Part shown: positions 28,014 through 38,946 of the stretch, one piece after another
Numbering within the stretch: the first letter of the stretch is position 1
Layout: every line of letters begins with the position of its first letter
DNA from: Sphaerotilus sulfidivorans
GTDB taxonomy: Bacteria; Pseudomonadota; Gammaproteobacteria; Burkholderiales; Burkholderiaceae_C
Length of the DNA stretch: 64,000 bases
Assembly: GCF_013426975.1 (NCBI RefSeq)
Contig: NZ_JACCPY010000008.1
Span: 62,001-126,000 of the forward strand
Direction: 5' to 3'
Notes under the pieces: model-generated
What the model was told of the DNA's origin: nothing
Database searches by the model: none
The model's input: only the letters and a program-made list of their open reading frames with translations
Made by a program: the position numbers and the translations under genes

Positions 28014-28604
28014 ATGAATACCCGGGATGCCCGACGCGTCCTCGAGACCGCGCTCATCTGCGCGCAGCAGCCCCTGCCGGTGCGGGAGCTGCGCAGCCTG
28101 TTCGACGGACAGCTCGGCGCCGACACGGTGCGCATGCTGCTCGACGAGCTGGCGCGCGACTGCGATGGCCGCGGCATCGAGCTGGTCTGCGTGGCCGGCG
28201 GCTGGCGCTACCAGAGCCGGCCCGAGATGCATCGGTACCTGGAGCGCATGCAGCCCGAGCGGCCGCCGCGCTACTCGCGTGCGGTGCTGGAGACGTTGGC
28301 GATCATTGCCTACCGGCAGCCGGTCACCCGGGGCGACATCGAGGAGATCCGCGGCGTGACCGTGGGCACGCAGATCATCCGCCAGCTCGAGGAACGCGGC
28401 TGGATCGATGTGATCGGTCATCGCGAGGGCCCGGGACGCCCGGCGCTGTACGCGACGACGAAGTCGTTCCTTGATGATCTGGGGCTGAAGTCCCTCGATC
28501 AGCTGCCCTCGCTGGAGGCGAACCTGCCGGACAGGCTCGTCGACACCCTGACCGCGAATCCCGACAGCGGGGCGCCGGTCGCCACCCTTTCTTCCGAGGC
28601 CTGA
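28014..28604 (+). CDS. scpB: Segregation and condensation protein B
   Basis: Partner of ScpA and SMC in the chromosome-condensing complex. The 196-residue product has two winged-helix domains: residues about 1-80 ([21 protein letters not shown]) and about 85-160 ([68 protein letters not shown]), which is the ScpB signature. The start [11 protein letters not shown] at 28014 fits the family. It is followed seven bases later by rluB, a conserved pairing. scpA is not visible nearby. Confidence 0.93.
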   Translation: MNTRDARRVLETALICAQQPLPVRELRSLFDGQLGADTVRMLLDELARDCDGRGIELVCVAGGWRYQSRPEMHRYLERMQPERPPRYSRAVLETLAIIAYRQPVTRGDIEEIRGVTVGTQIIRQLEERGWIDVIGHREGPGRPALYATTKSFLDDLGLKSLDQLPSLEANLPDRLVDTLTANPDSGAPVATLSSEA

Positions 28605-28611
28605 GGCCACC

Positions 28612-30720
28612 ATGAACGAGAACCAGGAAAACACTGCCGCCGAGCCGGTCGAGCCGTCGGCCGCCGCCGAGGCCCCGAAGAAGCGCCGCGCTCCGCGCAA
28701 GGCAGCCGCCGAGGCGCAGGTCGCCGACGTGGCGGCGGCCGACGCCCCCGCGCCCGCCGCCGAGGAGGCACCGAAGAAGCGCCGCGCTCCGCGCAAGGTG
28801 GCTGCCGAGGCGGTCGAGCCGCAGCAGCCGGCCGCTGTGGCCGAGGAGGCGCCGAAGAAGCGCCGCGCCCCGCGCAAGACCGCGGTGGCCGCCGAGGCGC
28901 TGCCCGAGGCTTCGGCCGCGCCGTCCGCCGAGCCGGTCGCGCAGGTCGCGCAGGTCGCGCAGGTCGCACCGGCTGCGCCTGCACCGGCGCCTGCCGTCGT
29001 GGAAGCTGCCGTGCCGGTCGCGAGCCCGGAGCCGGTGCTCGCCAGCGCCGAGCCGGCCGCCGAGGACGAGGCGGGCGAGGGCGGTGGCCGCCGCGGCCGC
29101 AATCGCCGCCGCGGCCGTCGCGGCGAGCGTGACAGCGAGACGAGCGGCGCCGACGCCGCGAGCACCAACGAGGATGGCGAGGCCATCGAGGAGATCGTCG
29201 TGGCCCCTGACACCGGCGAACTCGACACCGACGACCTGTTCGCCGAGGTCATCTCCGGCGACTACGACGCCAGCGCCGAGCCGGCCGCCGACGAGCAGGC
29301 CGATCTGGGCAAGCGCGTGCTGAGCCCGGATCCGATGGCGCCGAAGCTGCACAAGGTGCTGGCCCAGGCCGGCATCGGCTCGCGCCGCGAGATGGAGCAG
29401 CTGATCCAGGACGGCCAGGTCTCGGTCAACGGCGAGCCGGCCCACATCGGCATGCGCATCGAGCAGGGCGACCAGATCCGCATCGCCGGCCGCCCGATCA
29501 AGGTGCGCATCGCGCCGGCGCCGGCGCGCGTGCTGGCCTATCACAAGCAGGTCGGCGAGGTGGTGACCCACCATGATCCGGAGGGTCGCCCGACCGTCTT
29601 CCGTCACCTGCCGCGTCTGCAGAGCGGCAAGTGGCTGTCGGTGGGCCGCCTCGACATCAACACCGAAGGCCTGCTGCTGTTCACCAATTCCGGCGACTTG
29701 GCCAACCAGCTGATGCACCCGCGCTTCGGCGTCGAGCGTGAGTACGCGGTTCGCGTGCTGGGCACGCTCGAGACCGAGCAGCGCGCCAGGCTGCTCGAGG
29801 GCGTGGACATCGACGGCCAGAAGGCCGCGTTCCGCTCGATCGAGGACGGCGGCGGCGAGGGTCTCAACCGCTGGTACCGTGTCGTCATCACGGAAGGCCG
29901 CAACCGCGAGGTGCGCAAGCTCTTCGACGCGGTCGGCCTGACGGTCAGCCGCCTGATCCGCATCCGCTACGGCACCGTGGTGCTGCCGCGTGGCCTCAAG
30001 CGCGGCGTCTGGGTCGAGATCGGCGAATACGACCTGCGCACCATTCGCGCACTGGCCGGCATGGACGGCCTGCGTGCGGGCGGCGATGGCGGCCGGCGTG
30101 GTCGCGGCCGCGATGGCGAGCGTGGTGCCGATCGCGCCGACCGTGCAGAGCGCGGCGGCCGGGGCGATCAGCCCCCGCGTGGCAAGGGCAGCCAGCATGG
30201 CGGCGACCGGGGTCCGCGCGGTGCGCAGGCCGAGCCGCGTGCCGAGCGCGCTGATCGCGGCGAACGTGCCGAACGCCAGGACCGTCCTGATCGTCAGGAC
30301 CGTCGCCAGGGCGGTCAGGGCGCCATGGCCCAGGGCCCGCAGGGCAAGAAGCAGCGCCCGCCGCGCGGCGAGGGTGGCGCGCCGCGCGGCGCGTCGGGCC
30401 GCGATCGTGCGCCCGAGCAGGACCGCGATCTCGACGGCTACGACGAGCCGCCGATGCACATTCCCAACCCGCTCGAGCAGACCTTCGACCGCCGCTTCGC
30501 CTCCGGCTCCAAGCGCATCTCGGCCGGTTTCGGTCGTCCGACCGAGGAGCCGGGGCCGGGCAACGGTGGCCAGGGCGGCAACCGCAAAGGCCAGGGCCAG
30601 GGCCAGGGCGGCGGCCAGCGCCAGCCCGATCCGATGCAGACCTCGGTGGGCTACATCGGCGCCGACGCCTATTTCGCCCGTCCGGGTGGCAACAAGGGTC
30701 GCGGCGGCCGTCGCCGCTGA
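28612..30720 (+). CDS. rluB: 23S rRNA pseudouridine 2605 synthase RluB with long low-complexity extensions
   Basis: The catalytic core makes pseudouridine 2605 of 23S rRNA. The 702-residue protein is more than twice the E. coli length (about 290). Residues 1-240 are Ala/Glu/Pro-rich with three copies of APKKRRAPRK (21-30, 53-62, 80-89) and an RRGRNRRRGRRGER patch. The S4 domain follows (APKLHKVLAQAGIGSRREME, about 243-300), then the catalytic region with GRLDINTEGLLLFTNSGDL and LMHPRFGVEREYAV. From about residue 480 the tail is Arg/Gly/Asp/Gln-rich and probably disordered. Both tails probably bind RNA or ribosomes. Extended RluB proteins are common in this order. Confidence 0.92.
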   Translation: MNENQENTAAEPVEPSAAAEAPKKRRAPRKAAAEAQVADVAAADAPAPAAEEAPKKRRAPRKVAAEAVEPQQPAAVAEEAPKKRRAPRKTAVAAEALPEASAAPSAEPVAQVAQVAQVAPAAPAPAPAVVEAAVPVASPEPVLASAEPAAEDEAGEGGGRRGRNRRRGRRGERDSETSGADAASTNEDGEAIEEIVVAPDTGELDTDDLFAEVISGDYDASAEPAADEQADLGKRVLSPDPMAPKLHKVLAQAGIGSRREMEQLIQDGQVSVNGEPAHIGMRIEQGDQIRIAGRPIKVRIAPAPARVLAYHKQVGEVVTHHDPEGRPTVFRHLPRLQSGKWLSVGRLDINTEGLLLFTNSGDLANQLMHPRFGVEREYAVRVLGTLETEQRARLLEGVDIDGQKAAFRSIEDGGGEGLNRWYRVVITEGRNREVRKLFDAVGLTVSRLIRIRYGTVVLPRGLKRGVWVEIGEYDLRTIRALAGMDGLRAGGDGGRRGRGRDGERGADRADRAERGGRGDQPPRGKGSQHGGDRGPRGAQAEPRAERADRGERAERQDRPDRQDRRQGGQGAMAQGPQGKKQRPPRGEGGAPRGASGRDRAPEQDRDLDGYDEPPMHIPNPLEQTFDRRFASGSKRISAGFGRPTEEPGPGNGGQGGNRKGQGQGQGGGQRQPDPMQTSVGYIGADAYFARPGGNKGRGGRRR
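28936..28962 (+). repeat. Three tandem 9-bp repeats inside rluB
   Basis: The unit GTCGCGCAG is repeated exactly three times, encoding VAQ three times in the disordered N-terminal extension. It keeps the reading frame and could vary in copy number between strains. Confidence 0.85.
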
Positions 30721-30772
30721 GTCCCGTCCGCGTCGCCGACCCGGCTGACCTGCCGGCGACACGCGGCGAGGC

Positions 30773-30797
30773 TAGAATGCCGGGTTTTTCCCGGCAT
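30773..30797 (+). promoter_or_regulatory. ndk promoter -10 overlapping a 21-base dyad
   Basis: TAGAAT (30773-30778) lies about 100 bases before ndk. It overlaps the inverted repeat ATGCCGGG (30777-30784) / CCCGGCAT (30790-30797) with loop TTTTT, which would cover the transcription start. It could be an operator or an initial hairpin of the mRNA. The rest of the 30721-30880 gap holds no gene. Confidence 0.4.
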
Positions 30798-30880
30798 GCC
30801 GGCCTCGTGCGGCGTGATCCGCCGCCGGGTCGGCCGTCCTCTTCAACCGTCCATCTCCATCCCATTCAAGGAGTCAGAAC

Positions 30881-31309
30881 ATGGCCATCGAACGCACCCT
30901 GTCCATCATCAAGCCCGACGCCGTCGCCAAGAACGTCATCGGCCAGATCTACTCGCGCTTCGAAGGCGCTGGCCTGAAGATCGCCGCGGCCAAGCTGGTC
31001 CACCTGTCGCGCGCCGAAGCCGAGCAGTTCTACGCTGTCCACGCCGCCCGCCCGTTCTTCAACGATCTGGTCAGCTTCATGATCTCCGGCCCGGTCATGA
31101 TCCAGGTCCTGGAAGGCGAAGGCGCGATCCTGAAGAACCGCGAGCTGATGGGCGCCACCGACCCGAAGAAGGCCGCCCCGGGCACCATCCGCGCCGACTT
31201 CGCCGACTCGATCGACGCCAACGCCGTGCACGGCTCGGACGCTCCGGAAACCGCTGCCGTCGAAGTGGCGTTCTTCTTCCCCGGCCTGAACGTGTACAAC
31301 CGCGGCTGA
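30881..31309 (+). CDS. ndk: Nucleoside diphosphate kinase
   Basis: Transfers the gamma-phosphate from ATP to NDPs through a phospho-histidine, balancing NTP pools. The product is about 142 residues, the normal length, beginning [19 protein letters not shown]. The active-site signature [20 protein letters not shown] contains the catalytic His. AAGGAG sits at about 30869-30874, eight bases or so before the ATG. It is the first gene of the conserved ndk-rlmN-pilW-rodZ-ispG-hisS series. Confidence 0.97.
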   Translation: MAIERTLSIIKPDAVAKNVIGQIYSRFEGAGLKIAAAKLVHLSRAEAEQFYAVHAARPFFNDLVSFMISGPVMIQVLEGEGAILKNRELMGATDPKKAAPGTIRADFADSIDANAVHGSDAPETAAVEVAFFFPGLNVYNRG

Positions 31310-31346
31310 TCCCTTCCGGATCCGCCCTTTCCAGCACGCATCAGCC

Positions 31347-32492
<1,146 letters not shown>

Positions 32493-32566
32493 AGTCCGGC
32501 CAGGGGGCTTCCCCCGGCGCGGCCGCTTCGCCACCTCCGCCCACCATGCTTTCCGGGAGCGTCCTG

Positions 32567-33436
32567 ATGCCGAAGACCCCGATCTGCCTGCGACCGCTGG
32601 CCCTGACGCTGCTGCTGGCGGCTGTCGGTGCGTCCGGCCTGCTGGGCGGCTGCGTCGCCGGCCCGGCCACCCCGGTGCCGATGGGCACCGAGACCGGCAA
32701 CGCGCCGCAGATCGCGCAGGCGGCGCGGCGGGACCTGGTCACCGCCTCCGACGAGACCGAGCCGATGCGCCGGGTGCGCATCCGCACCGAGCTGGCGGCG
32801 GCCTATTTCGGCCAGGGCCAGCACGCCACCGCGCTCGACGAGGTCAAGCGGGCGCTGGCGGTCGACCCGCAGCATGTGCCGGCGCTGAGCCTGCGCGGCA
32901 TGATCTACGCGGCGATGAGCGAATACGAGCTGGCCGAGGCCAGCCTGCGCGAGGCGCTGCGCCTGAAGCCCGACGATGCCGACACCCTGCACAACCACGG
33001 CTGGTTCCTGTGCCAGCGCCGTCGCTTCGACGAGGCCCGACGCCAGTTCGAGGCGGCGATGGCGGTGCCGCAGTACCGCGGCCAGGCGCGCACGCTGCTG
33101 GTGGCCGGCCTGTGCGAGGCCCGCGCCGGCGAGCTGCAGACCGCCCAGATCATCCTGCAGCGCAGCTTCGATCTCGAGCCGGGCAATCCGGCCACCAGCT
33201 TCAATCTGGCGGAAGTGATGATGCGCCGCGGCGAGCTCGAGCGCGCCTTCTACCATGTGCAGCGCCTGAACCAGACGCCTGAGCTGGTGCGTCCGGAAAC
33301 GCTGTGGCTGGCCATCCGCATCCAGCAGCGCCGGAATCTGCCCGCGTCCGTGGAAGAATTGGGGGGTCAGCTGCGCACTCGCTTTCCGACATCGCGCGAG
33401 GCGGCGGCATTCGATCAAGGACGATTTGATGAGTGA
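32567..33436 (+). CDS. pilW: Type IV pilus biogenesis/stability lipoprotein PilW (PilF)
   Basis: Outer-membrane lipoprotein with TPR repeats (PilF in Pseudomonas, PilW in Neisseria) needed for PilQ secretin assembly or pilus stability. The 289-residue product has a signal peptide with lipobox LLGGC and at least four TPRs (RIRTELAAAYFGQGQHATAL, ALSLRGMIYAAMSEYELAEA, DTLHNHGWFLCQRRRFDEA, NPATSFNLAEVMMRRGELE). The ATG at 32567 has GGGAG seven bases upstream (32555-32559). It overlaps the next gene by eight bases. Its position after rlmN is conserved in Betaproteobacteria. Confidence 0.9.
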   Translation: MPKTPICLRPLALTLLLAAVGASGLLGGCVAGPATPVPMGTETGNAPQIAQAARRDLVTASDETEPMRRVRIRTELAAAYFGQGQHATALDEVKRALAVDPQHVPALSLRGMIYAAMSEYELAEASLREALRLKPDDADTLHNHGWFLCQRRRFDEARRQFEAAMAVPQYRGQARTLLVAGLCEARAGELQTAQIILQRSFDLEPGNPATSFNLAEVMMRRGELERAFYHVQRLNQTPELVRPETLWLAIRIQQRRNLPASVEELGGQLRTRFPTSREAAAFDQGRFDE

Positions 33437-34373
33437 TGTGACAACGCCGGCGGCCGGTGCGCAGCCGACCGGATCGGCGGGCCGCCTTCTCCAGGCAGGC
33501 CGTGAACGTCGTGGCCTCGAGCTTGATGCCCTGGCGCAGCTGCTGAAGGTGCCGGTGCGCAAGCTGCAGGCGCTGGAGGCGGACCGCTTCGAGGAACTGC
33601 CGGGCGCTGCCTTCACCCGCAGCCTGGCCCAGTCCTATGCCCGTCAGGTCGGGGTCGATGTGCAGGAGGTGCTGGCGCTGCTGCCGCAGGCCATCGTGCC
33701 GCCGCAGCGGCTCGAGCATGTCAGCCGCGGCCTGCAGACCCCCTACCGCGAGGGCAGCGGGGCGCATTTCGGCGGCAGTGGCGGCCGAGGTGGCTTCGAG
33801 GGCTTCCGGCCGGTGCACGGCGTCGCGCTGGCGCTGCTGGCGCTGGCGCTGCTGCTGTGGCTGCTGCCGCCGCTGTCGACGCTGCTGCCCTCGCTGGGCC
33901 TGTCGAGCCGCAGCGAGCCGGCGGCCGAGGTCGCCGCCGGCAGCGAGGCCGCGGCCTCGAGCACGGTGGTCGTCGAGACCGTTCATGGCACGCCGGGCGA
34001 GCAGGTGGCGACGCCCGTGCCGCCGGCGCTGCCGGCTGCCTCTGCCGTGCCGGTGACGCCTGCGCCGGTGGCTGCCTCGGCGCCGCCGGCGGCTGCGCCG
34101 TCCGCGCCGGCCCCGGTGCCCGCAGCCGCGACGCCGGCCGGCACGGTGGTGCTCAAGACCAGCGCCGCCTCCTGGATCGAGGTGCGCGATGCCGGCAATG
34201 CGGTGCTGCTGTCGCGCACGCTGCAGCCGGGCGAGACGGTCGGCCTGGATGGCGCGATGCCGATGCGGGTGCGCGTCGGCGTGGCCAGCGCGCTCGAGCT
34301 CTCGCTGCGTGGCGAGCCGGTCGATCTCAAGCCCTATACCCGCGGCACCTCCGCCACCGTGGTGCTCAAGTGA
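33429..34373 (+). CDS. rodZ: RodZ-like cytoskeletal membrane protein (helix-turn-helix plus DUF4115)
   Basis: RodZ links the MreB cytoskeleton to the membrane and cell wall machinery in rod-shaped cells. The 314-residue product has an N-terminal HTH_25 domain (RLLQAGRERRGLELDALAQLL, ALEADRFEELPGAAFTRSL, about residues 18-85), a single membrane helix (VALALLALALLLWLLPPL, about 135-155), an Ala/Pro/Val-rich periplasmic linker, and a C-terminal DUF4115 domain (TSAASWIEVRDAGNAVLLS, GLDGAMPMRVRVGVASALEL). The start overlaps pilW by eight bases and ispG follows, as is usual. Confidence 0.88.
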   Translation: MSDVTTPAAGAQPTGSAGRLLQAGRERRGLELDALAQLLKVPVRKLQALEADRFEELPGAAFTRSLAQSYARQVGVDVQEVLALLPQAIVPPQRLEHVSRGLQTPYREGSGAHFGGSGGRGGFEGFRPVHGVALALLALALLLWLLPPLSTLLPSLGLSSRSEPAAEVAAGSEAAASSTVVVETVHGTPGEQVATPVPPALPAASAVPVTPAPVAASAPPAAAPSAPAPVPAAATPAGTVVLKTSAASWIEVRDAGNAVLLSRTLQPGETVGLDGAMPMRVRVGVASALELSLRGEPVDLKPYTRGTSATVVLK

Positions 34374-34406
34374 TGCTCAAGTGAGCTTCCGCCCTCCATT
34401 GCAGCG

Positions 34407-35687
34407 ATGACGATGAACACCCGTCCCGATTCCGCCCCGATTCCTCTCGGCGAGGCCCTGCCGCGCCGCAGTCTCCAGGCCCGCGTGGTCTGGGGCTCGC
34501 GTGTGGTCACCGTCGGCGGCAGCGCGCCGGTGCGCGTGCAGTCGATGACCAACACCGACACCGTCGACGTGATCGGCACCGCCATCCAGGTCAAGGAGCT
34601 GGCGCTGGCCGGCTCCGAGATGGTGCGCATCACCGTCAACACGCCGGAGGCCGCGGCGGCCGTGCCGCACATCCGCGAGCAGCTCGACCGCATGCAGATC
34701 GACGTGCCGCTGGCGGGCGACTTCCACTACAACGGCCACACGCTGCTGAGCCAGCATCCGGCCTGCGCCGAGGCGCTGTCCAAGTACCGCATCAACCCGG
34801 GCAATGTCGGCAAGGGCGACAAGCGCGATCGCCAGTTCGGCATGATGATCGAGGCGGCCTTGAAGTACGACAAGCCGGTGCGCATCGGCGTCAACTGGGG
34901 CAGCCTCGACCAGGAGCTGCTCGCGCGCCTGATGGACGAGAACCAGCAGCGCGCCCGGCCCTGGGAAGCGCGCCAGGTGATGTACGAGGCGCTGATCCAG
35001 TCGGCGCTGGACTCGGCCGGCCACGCGGTCGAGCTGGGCATGGACCCGGCGCAGGTGCTGATCAGCTGCAAGGTCTCGGGCGTGCAGGACCTGATCGCGG
35101 TCTACCAGGAACTGGCCAGGCGCTGCGATCACCCGCTGCATCTGGGCCTGACCGAGGCCGGCATGGGCACCAAGGGCACGGTGGCGTCTGCCGCGGCTCT
35201 GAGCGTGCTGCTGCAGCAGGGCATCGGCGACACCATCCGCGTCTCGCTCACGCCGCAGCCGGGCGAGGCGCGCACGCAGGAGGTGGTCGTGGCCACCGAG
35301 ATCCTGCAGGCGCTGGGCCTGCGCACCTTCGTGCCGAGCGTCACCGCCTGCCCGGGCTGCGGTCGCACCACCAGCACCACCTTCCAGGAGCTGGCCAAGC
35401 AGATCGACGACTACCTGCGTGCATCGATGCCGGTCTGGCGCGCCCGGTACCCCGGCGTCGAGAACCTGAAGGTCGCGGTGATGGGCTGCATCGTCAACGG
35501 CCCTGGCGAGAGCAAGCATGCCGACATCGGCATCAGCCTGCCCGGCACCGGCGAGGCGCCGGCCGCGCCGGTCTTCATCGACGGCCAGAAGGCGCTGACG
35601 CTGCGCGGCGAGGGCATCGCCACCGAGTTCCAGGCGCTGGTGCAGCAGTACATCGAGCGTCGCTTCGGCGCCGGCAAGGCCGCCTGA
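34407..35687 (+). CDS. ispG: (E)-4-hydroxy-3-methylbut-2-enyl-diphosphate synthase (GcpE)
   Basis: 4Fe-4S enzyme that reduces methylerythritol cyclodiphosphate to HMBPP in the MEP isoprenoid pathway. The 426-residue product has the N-terminal barrel segment [19 protein letters not shown] and [11 protein letters not shown]-like region, [19 protein letters not shown], and the C-terminal cluster domain with the Cys of [12 protein letters not shown] and [19 protein letters not shown]. Dxr of the same pathway and UppS, which uses the products, are also in this window. It lies between rodZ and hisS. Confidence 0.96.
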   Translation: MTMNTRPDSAPIPLGEALPRRSLQARVVWGSRVVTVGGSAPVRVQSMTNTDTVDVIGTAIQVKELALAGSEMVRITVNTPEAAAAVPHIREQLDRMQIDVPLAGDFHYNGHTLLSQHPACAEALSKYRINPGNVGKGDKRDRQFGMMIEAALKYDKPVRIGVNWGSLDQELLARLMDENQQRARPWEARQVMYEALIQSALDSAGHAVELGMDPAQVLISCKVSGVQDLIAVYQELARRCDHPLHLGLTEAGMGTKGTVASAAALSVLLQQGIGDTIRVSLTPQPGEARTQEVVVATEILQALGLRTFVPSVTACPGCGRTTSTTFQELAKQIDDYLRASMPVWRARYPGVENLKVAVMGCIVNGPGESKHADIGISLPGTGEAPAAPVFIDGQKALTLRGEGIATEFQALVQQYIERRFGAGKAA

Positions 35688-35719
35688 GAGCGGCCCCCTC
35701 TCTCCATGATTCTTTTCTG

Positions 35720-37000
35720 ATGAGCGAAAAACTCCAGGCCGTCAAAGGCATGAACGACCTGCTGCCGCCGGACTCGGCGCGGTGGGAATGGTTCGAGGAC
35801 ACCGTGCGCGCGATGATGCGCCGCTACGGCTATTTCAGCGTGCGCACCCCGATCGTCGAGCCCACGCCGCTGTTCGTGCGCGGCCTGGGCGAAGTCACCG
35901 ACATCGTCGAGAAGGAGATGTACTCCTTCGAGGACAAGCTCAACGGCGACGCGCTGACGCTGCGCCCGGAAGGCACGGCCGGCGTCGTGCGCGCGGTGGT
36001 GCAGCACAACCTGCTCTACGACGGTCCGAAGCGCCTGTTCTACATCGGCCCGATGTTCCGCCACGAGCGGCCGCAGAAGGGCCGCTACCGCCAGTTCCAC
36101 CAGGTCGGCGTCGAGGCGCTGGGCTTCGCCGGGCCGGACGTGGACGCCGAGGTCATCCTGATGGCGCGCAGCCTCTGGCGTGACCTGGGGCTGACGGATG
36201 TGCGCCTGGAGATCAACAGCCTGGGCCAGCCGGAAGAGCGCAAGGCCCACCGCGCCGCGCTGATCGCGCACTTCGAGGCTCACCTCGACCTGCTCGACGA
36301 GGAGGCGAAGCGCCGCCTGCACAGCAACCCGCTGCGCCTGCTCGACACCAAGAACCCGGCGATGCAGGCGGTGGTCGAGGCCGCGCCGAAGCTGATGGAC
36401 TTCCTCGGCGAGGCGTCGCTGGCGCACTTCGACGCGGTGCGCGCGGTGCTGGATGCGGTCGGTCAGCCCTACCGCATCAACCCGCGCCTGGTGCGCGGCA
36501 TGGACTACTACAACCTGACCGTGTTCGAGTGGGTCACCGACCGGCTCGGTGCGCAGGGCACGGTCTGCGGCGGCGGGCGCTACGACGGCCTGATCGAGCA
36601 GATCGGCGGCAAGCCGGCGCCGGCGGTCGGCTGGGGTCTGGGCATCGAGCGGGTGCTGGCGCTGCTGGAAGACAGCGGCGTGCAGGTGCCGGTGCAGGCG
36701 CCCGACGCCTATGCGGTCATCCCGGACGCCTCGGCGCTGGCGGTGGCCACCGTGACGGCCGAGGCCCTGCGCGCGCAAGGGCTGAAGGTGGTGCTGCACG
36801 CCGGCGGCAAGGACGGCCCCGGCAGCATGAAGTCGCAGTTCAAGAAGGCCGACGCCAGCGGCGCGCGCTTCGCACTGGTCTTCGGCGGCAACGAGCTGGC
36901 CGAGGGCATGGTGGCGGTCAAGCCGCTGCGCGGCGGCGGCGAGCAGGTGCTGCGCCCGCTGGCCGATGTCGCCGGCTGGGCCGCGACGCTGGCCGCATAA
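35720..37000 (+). CDS. hisS: Histidyl-tRNA synthetase
   Basis: Class II synthetase that charges tRNA-His. The 426-residue product starts [19 protein letters not shown]. Motif 2 is in [20 protein letters not shown], the histidine-specific segments are [15 protein letters not shown] and [14 protein letters not shown], and motif 3 is [17 protein letters not shown]. The C-terminal anticodon-binding domain occupies about residues 330-426. HisZ, encoded about 7.4 kb downstream, is a paralogue without synthetase function. Confidence 0.97.
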   Translation: MSEKLQAVKGMNDLLPPDSARWEWFEDTVRAMMRRYGYFSVRTPIVEPTPLFVRGLGEVTDIVEKEMYSFEDKLNGDALTLRPEGTAGVVRAVVQHNLLYDGPKRLFYIGPMFRHERPQKGRYRQFHQVGVEALGFAGPDVDAEVILMARSLWRDLGLTDVRLEINSLGQPEERKAHRAALIAHFEAHLDLLDEEAKRRLHSNPLRLLDTKNPAMQAVVEAAPKLMDFLGEASLAHFDAVRAVLDAVGQPYRINPRLVRGMDYYNLTVFEWVTDRLGAQGTVCGGGRYDGLIEQIGGKPAPAVGWGLGIERVLALLEDSGVQVPVQAPDAYAVIPDASALAVATVTAEALRAQGLKVVLHAGGKDGPGSMKSQFKKADASGARFALVFGGNELAEGMVAVKPLRGGGEQVLRPLADVAGWAATLAA

Positions 37001-37047
37001 TTCCCTTCGTCTTCCTTCCGTCCTCATTCCAACAACGATTGCAGCGC

Positions 37048-37725
37048 ATGGCCTCGCATCTCGATCTCGAAGAACAGGAACAGCTCGACCAGCTCAAGGC
37101 GTTCTGGAACAGGTTCGGCAACCTGATCCTGAGCATCCTGCTGGTGGTGCTGACCGCCTATGCCGGCTGGAACGGCTGGCAGTGGTGGCAGCGCGATCAG
37201 GCCTCCAAGGCCGGCGGCGTCTATGACGAGCTCGAGCGCGCGGTGCAGGCCGGTGATGCCGACCGCGCTGCCAAGGTCTTCGCCGATCTGAAGTCGCGCT
37301 ATGGCTCAACCGCCTTCGCCGGACAGGGCGGCCTGCTGACGGCTCGGGTGCAGGCCGACAAGGGTCAGGCCGATGCGGCCCGCGCCACGCTGGAGTGGGT
37401 CGCGGCCGACGCCGGGGAAGACGAGTACCGCGCGATCGCGAAGCTGCGCCTGGCGGCGCTGAAGATCGAGGCCAGGCAGCCTGACGAGGCGCTGCGCCTG
37501 CTCGAGGGCCTGCCCGAGAGCTTTGCCGCGCTGGCGGCCGATCGCCGCGGCGACATCCTGCTGGCCAAGGGCCAGCGCGCCGAGGCGGTGGCCGCCTACC
37601 AGCAGGCCTGGAAGGGCCTGGAGGCGGGCGCAGACTACCGCCGCCTGGTCGAGGCCAAGCTCGGCGCGCTCGGTGCCGCGCCCGACGCTGCGCCGGCCGC
37701 ACCGGCTGACGGAGCGTCCAAGTGA
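37048..37725 (+). CDS. yfgM: YfgM-like tetratricopeptide membrane protein
   Basis: A 225-residue protein with a short cytoplasmic acidic N-terminus (MASHLDLEEQEQLDQLKAFW), one membrane anchor (ILSILLVVLTAYAGWNGWQWW, about residues 28-48) and a TPR-like periplasmic domain (KLRLAALKIEARQPDEALRL, RRGDILLAKGQRAEAVAAYQ). E. coli YfgM associates with the Sec translocon and periplasmic chaperones. It sits between hisS and bamB, the same order as in E. coli, and its stop overlaps the bamB GTG start. Confidence 0.88.
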   Translation: MASHLDLEEQEQLDQLKAFWNRFGNLILSILLVVLTAYAGWNGWQWWQRDQASKAGGVYDELERAVQAGDADRAAKVFADLKSRYGSTAFAGQGGLLTARVQADKGQADAARATLEWVAADAGEDEYRAIAKLRLAALKIEARQPDEALRLLEGLPESFAALAADRRGDILLAKGQRAEAVAAYQQAWKGLEAGADYRRLVEAKLGALGAAPDAAPAAPADGASK

Positions 37726-38843
37726 TCGCCCGCCGCGCCCTCGCGCTCGGCCTGAGCGCCCTGGCGGCGCTGCTGGCGGCCTGCAGCTCCAGCCCGAAGC
37801 CGACGCCCACGCCGCTGGAGCCGCTGCAGGCGAAGATCGCCGGCCGTCAGGTCTGGCGTCAGAGCCTGGGCACGCCGGTGGCCGGCCTGTCGGTCGCGGT
37901 GCTGGGCGACCGTTTCCTGCTGGCCAGCGCCCGCGGTCAGCTGACCAGCCTCGACATCGGCACCGGCGAGGTCCGCAGCCGGCTCGAGATCGGCGCGCCG
38001 CTGTCGGCCGGCGTGGGCAGCGACGGCCGCCATGCGGCGGTGGTCACCCAGGACAACGAACTGGTGGTGTCCGACAGCGAGCGTGTCGTCTGGCGCACCC
38101 GGCTGAACTCGCGGGTCGTCACCGCGCCGCTGGTGGCCGGCGAGCGGGTCTTCGTCCAGGCGATCGACCGCAGCCTGTGGGCCTTCGATGCCTTCGACGG
38201 CCGCCTGCTGTGGTCGACGCCGCGCTCCGGCGAGGCGCTGTCGCTGCAGCAGCCCGGCGTGCTGCTGGCCTACCGCAACACGCTGCTGGCCGGCGTCGGG
38301 CCGCGCCTGACCGCGATCGACCCGATCAGCGGCGCGCTGCGTGGCCAGATGACGATCGCCGCGCCGCGCGGCACCAACGAGGTCGAGCGTCTGGCCGATC
38401 TGGTCGCGCCGCCCGCCCGCCTGGGCGAGACGGTGTGCGTGCGCGCCTTCCAGTCGGCGGTCGGCTGCGTCAACGCGGAGCGTGGCTCGGTGCTGTGGAC
38501 CCGCCAGCAGGGCGGACACCAGGGTGTGGCGATGGATGCCGAGTTCGTCTTCGGCTCGGATGCCAGCGACCGCATCACCGCCTGGCGGCGCAGCAGCGGC
38601 GATGTCGCCTGGAGCAGCGACCGCCTGCGCCACCGCGGCCTGAGCGCGCCGCTGAGCCTGGGCTCGACCGTCGTCTTCGGCGACGCCGAGGGCTGGCTGC
38701 ATCTGCTGTCGCGCGACCGCGGCGAGACCCTGCTGCGCCTGCCCACCGACGGCAGCGCGATCGTCGCGCCGCTGGTGCGCTCCGGCCTGACGGTGCTGGC
38801 GGTGACCCGCGCCGGCAATGTCTTCGCCTTCCGTCCCGAATGA
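37722..38843 (+). CDS. bamB: Outer membrane protein assembly factor BamB
   Basis: Outer-membrane lipoprotein of the Bam complex, a beta-propeller that binds BamA. The 373-residue product has a signal peptide with lipobox LLAACSSS and repeated PQQ-like propeller blades, each ending in a V-Trp-Arg or L-Trp-type strand (GRQVWRQSLGTPVAGLSVAV, SERVVWRTRLNSRVVTAPLV, AFDGRLLWSTPRSGEAL-type blocks, SVLWTRQQGGHQGVAMD). The start is a GTG overlapping the yfgM stop by four bases, suggesting translational coupling. der follows after about 100 bases. Confidence 0.94.
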   Translation: MIARRALALGLSALAALLAACSSSPKPTPTPLEPLQAKIAGRQVWRQSLGTPVAGLSVAVLGDRFLLASARGQLTSLDIGTGEVRSRLEIGAPLSAGVGSDGRHAAVVTQDNELVVSDSERVVWRTRLNSRVVTAPLVAGERVFVQAIDRSLWAFDAFDGRLLWSTPRSGEALSLQQPGVLLAYRNTLLAGVGPRLTAIDPISGALRGQMTIAAPRGTNEVERLADLVAPPARLGETVCVRAFQSAVGCVNAERGSVLWTRQQGGHQGVAMDAEFVFGSDASDRITAWRRSSGDVAWSSDRLRHRGLSAPLSLGSTVVFGDAEGWLHLLSRDRGETLLRLPTDGSAIVAPLVRSGLTVLAVTRAGNVFAFRPE

Positions 38844-38946
38844 GCGGCGCCGCGGCCCCTCGCGGGTCGCGGTCTGCTGCTGTCTCTCCTGCAACAACAA
38901 CGCGACGGCCCCGTTTCCTGGCGGCGTCGCAGATCGGATCTGAGCC

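Noticed and set aside
38850-38872. Hairpin CCGCGGCCC/GGGTCGCGG after bamB as a terminator
   Set aside because: One arm position is only a G-U pair and no U-tract follows, so it is not distinguishable from GC-rich background.
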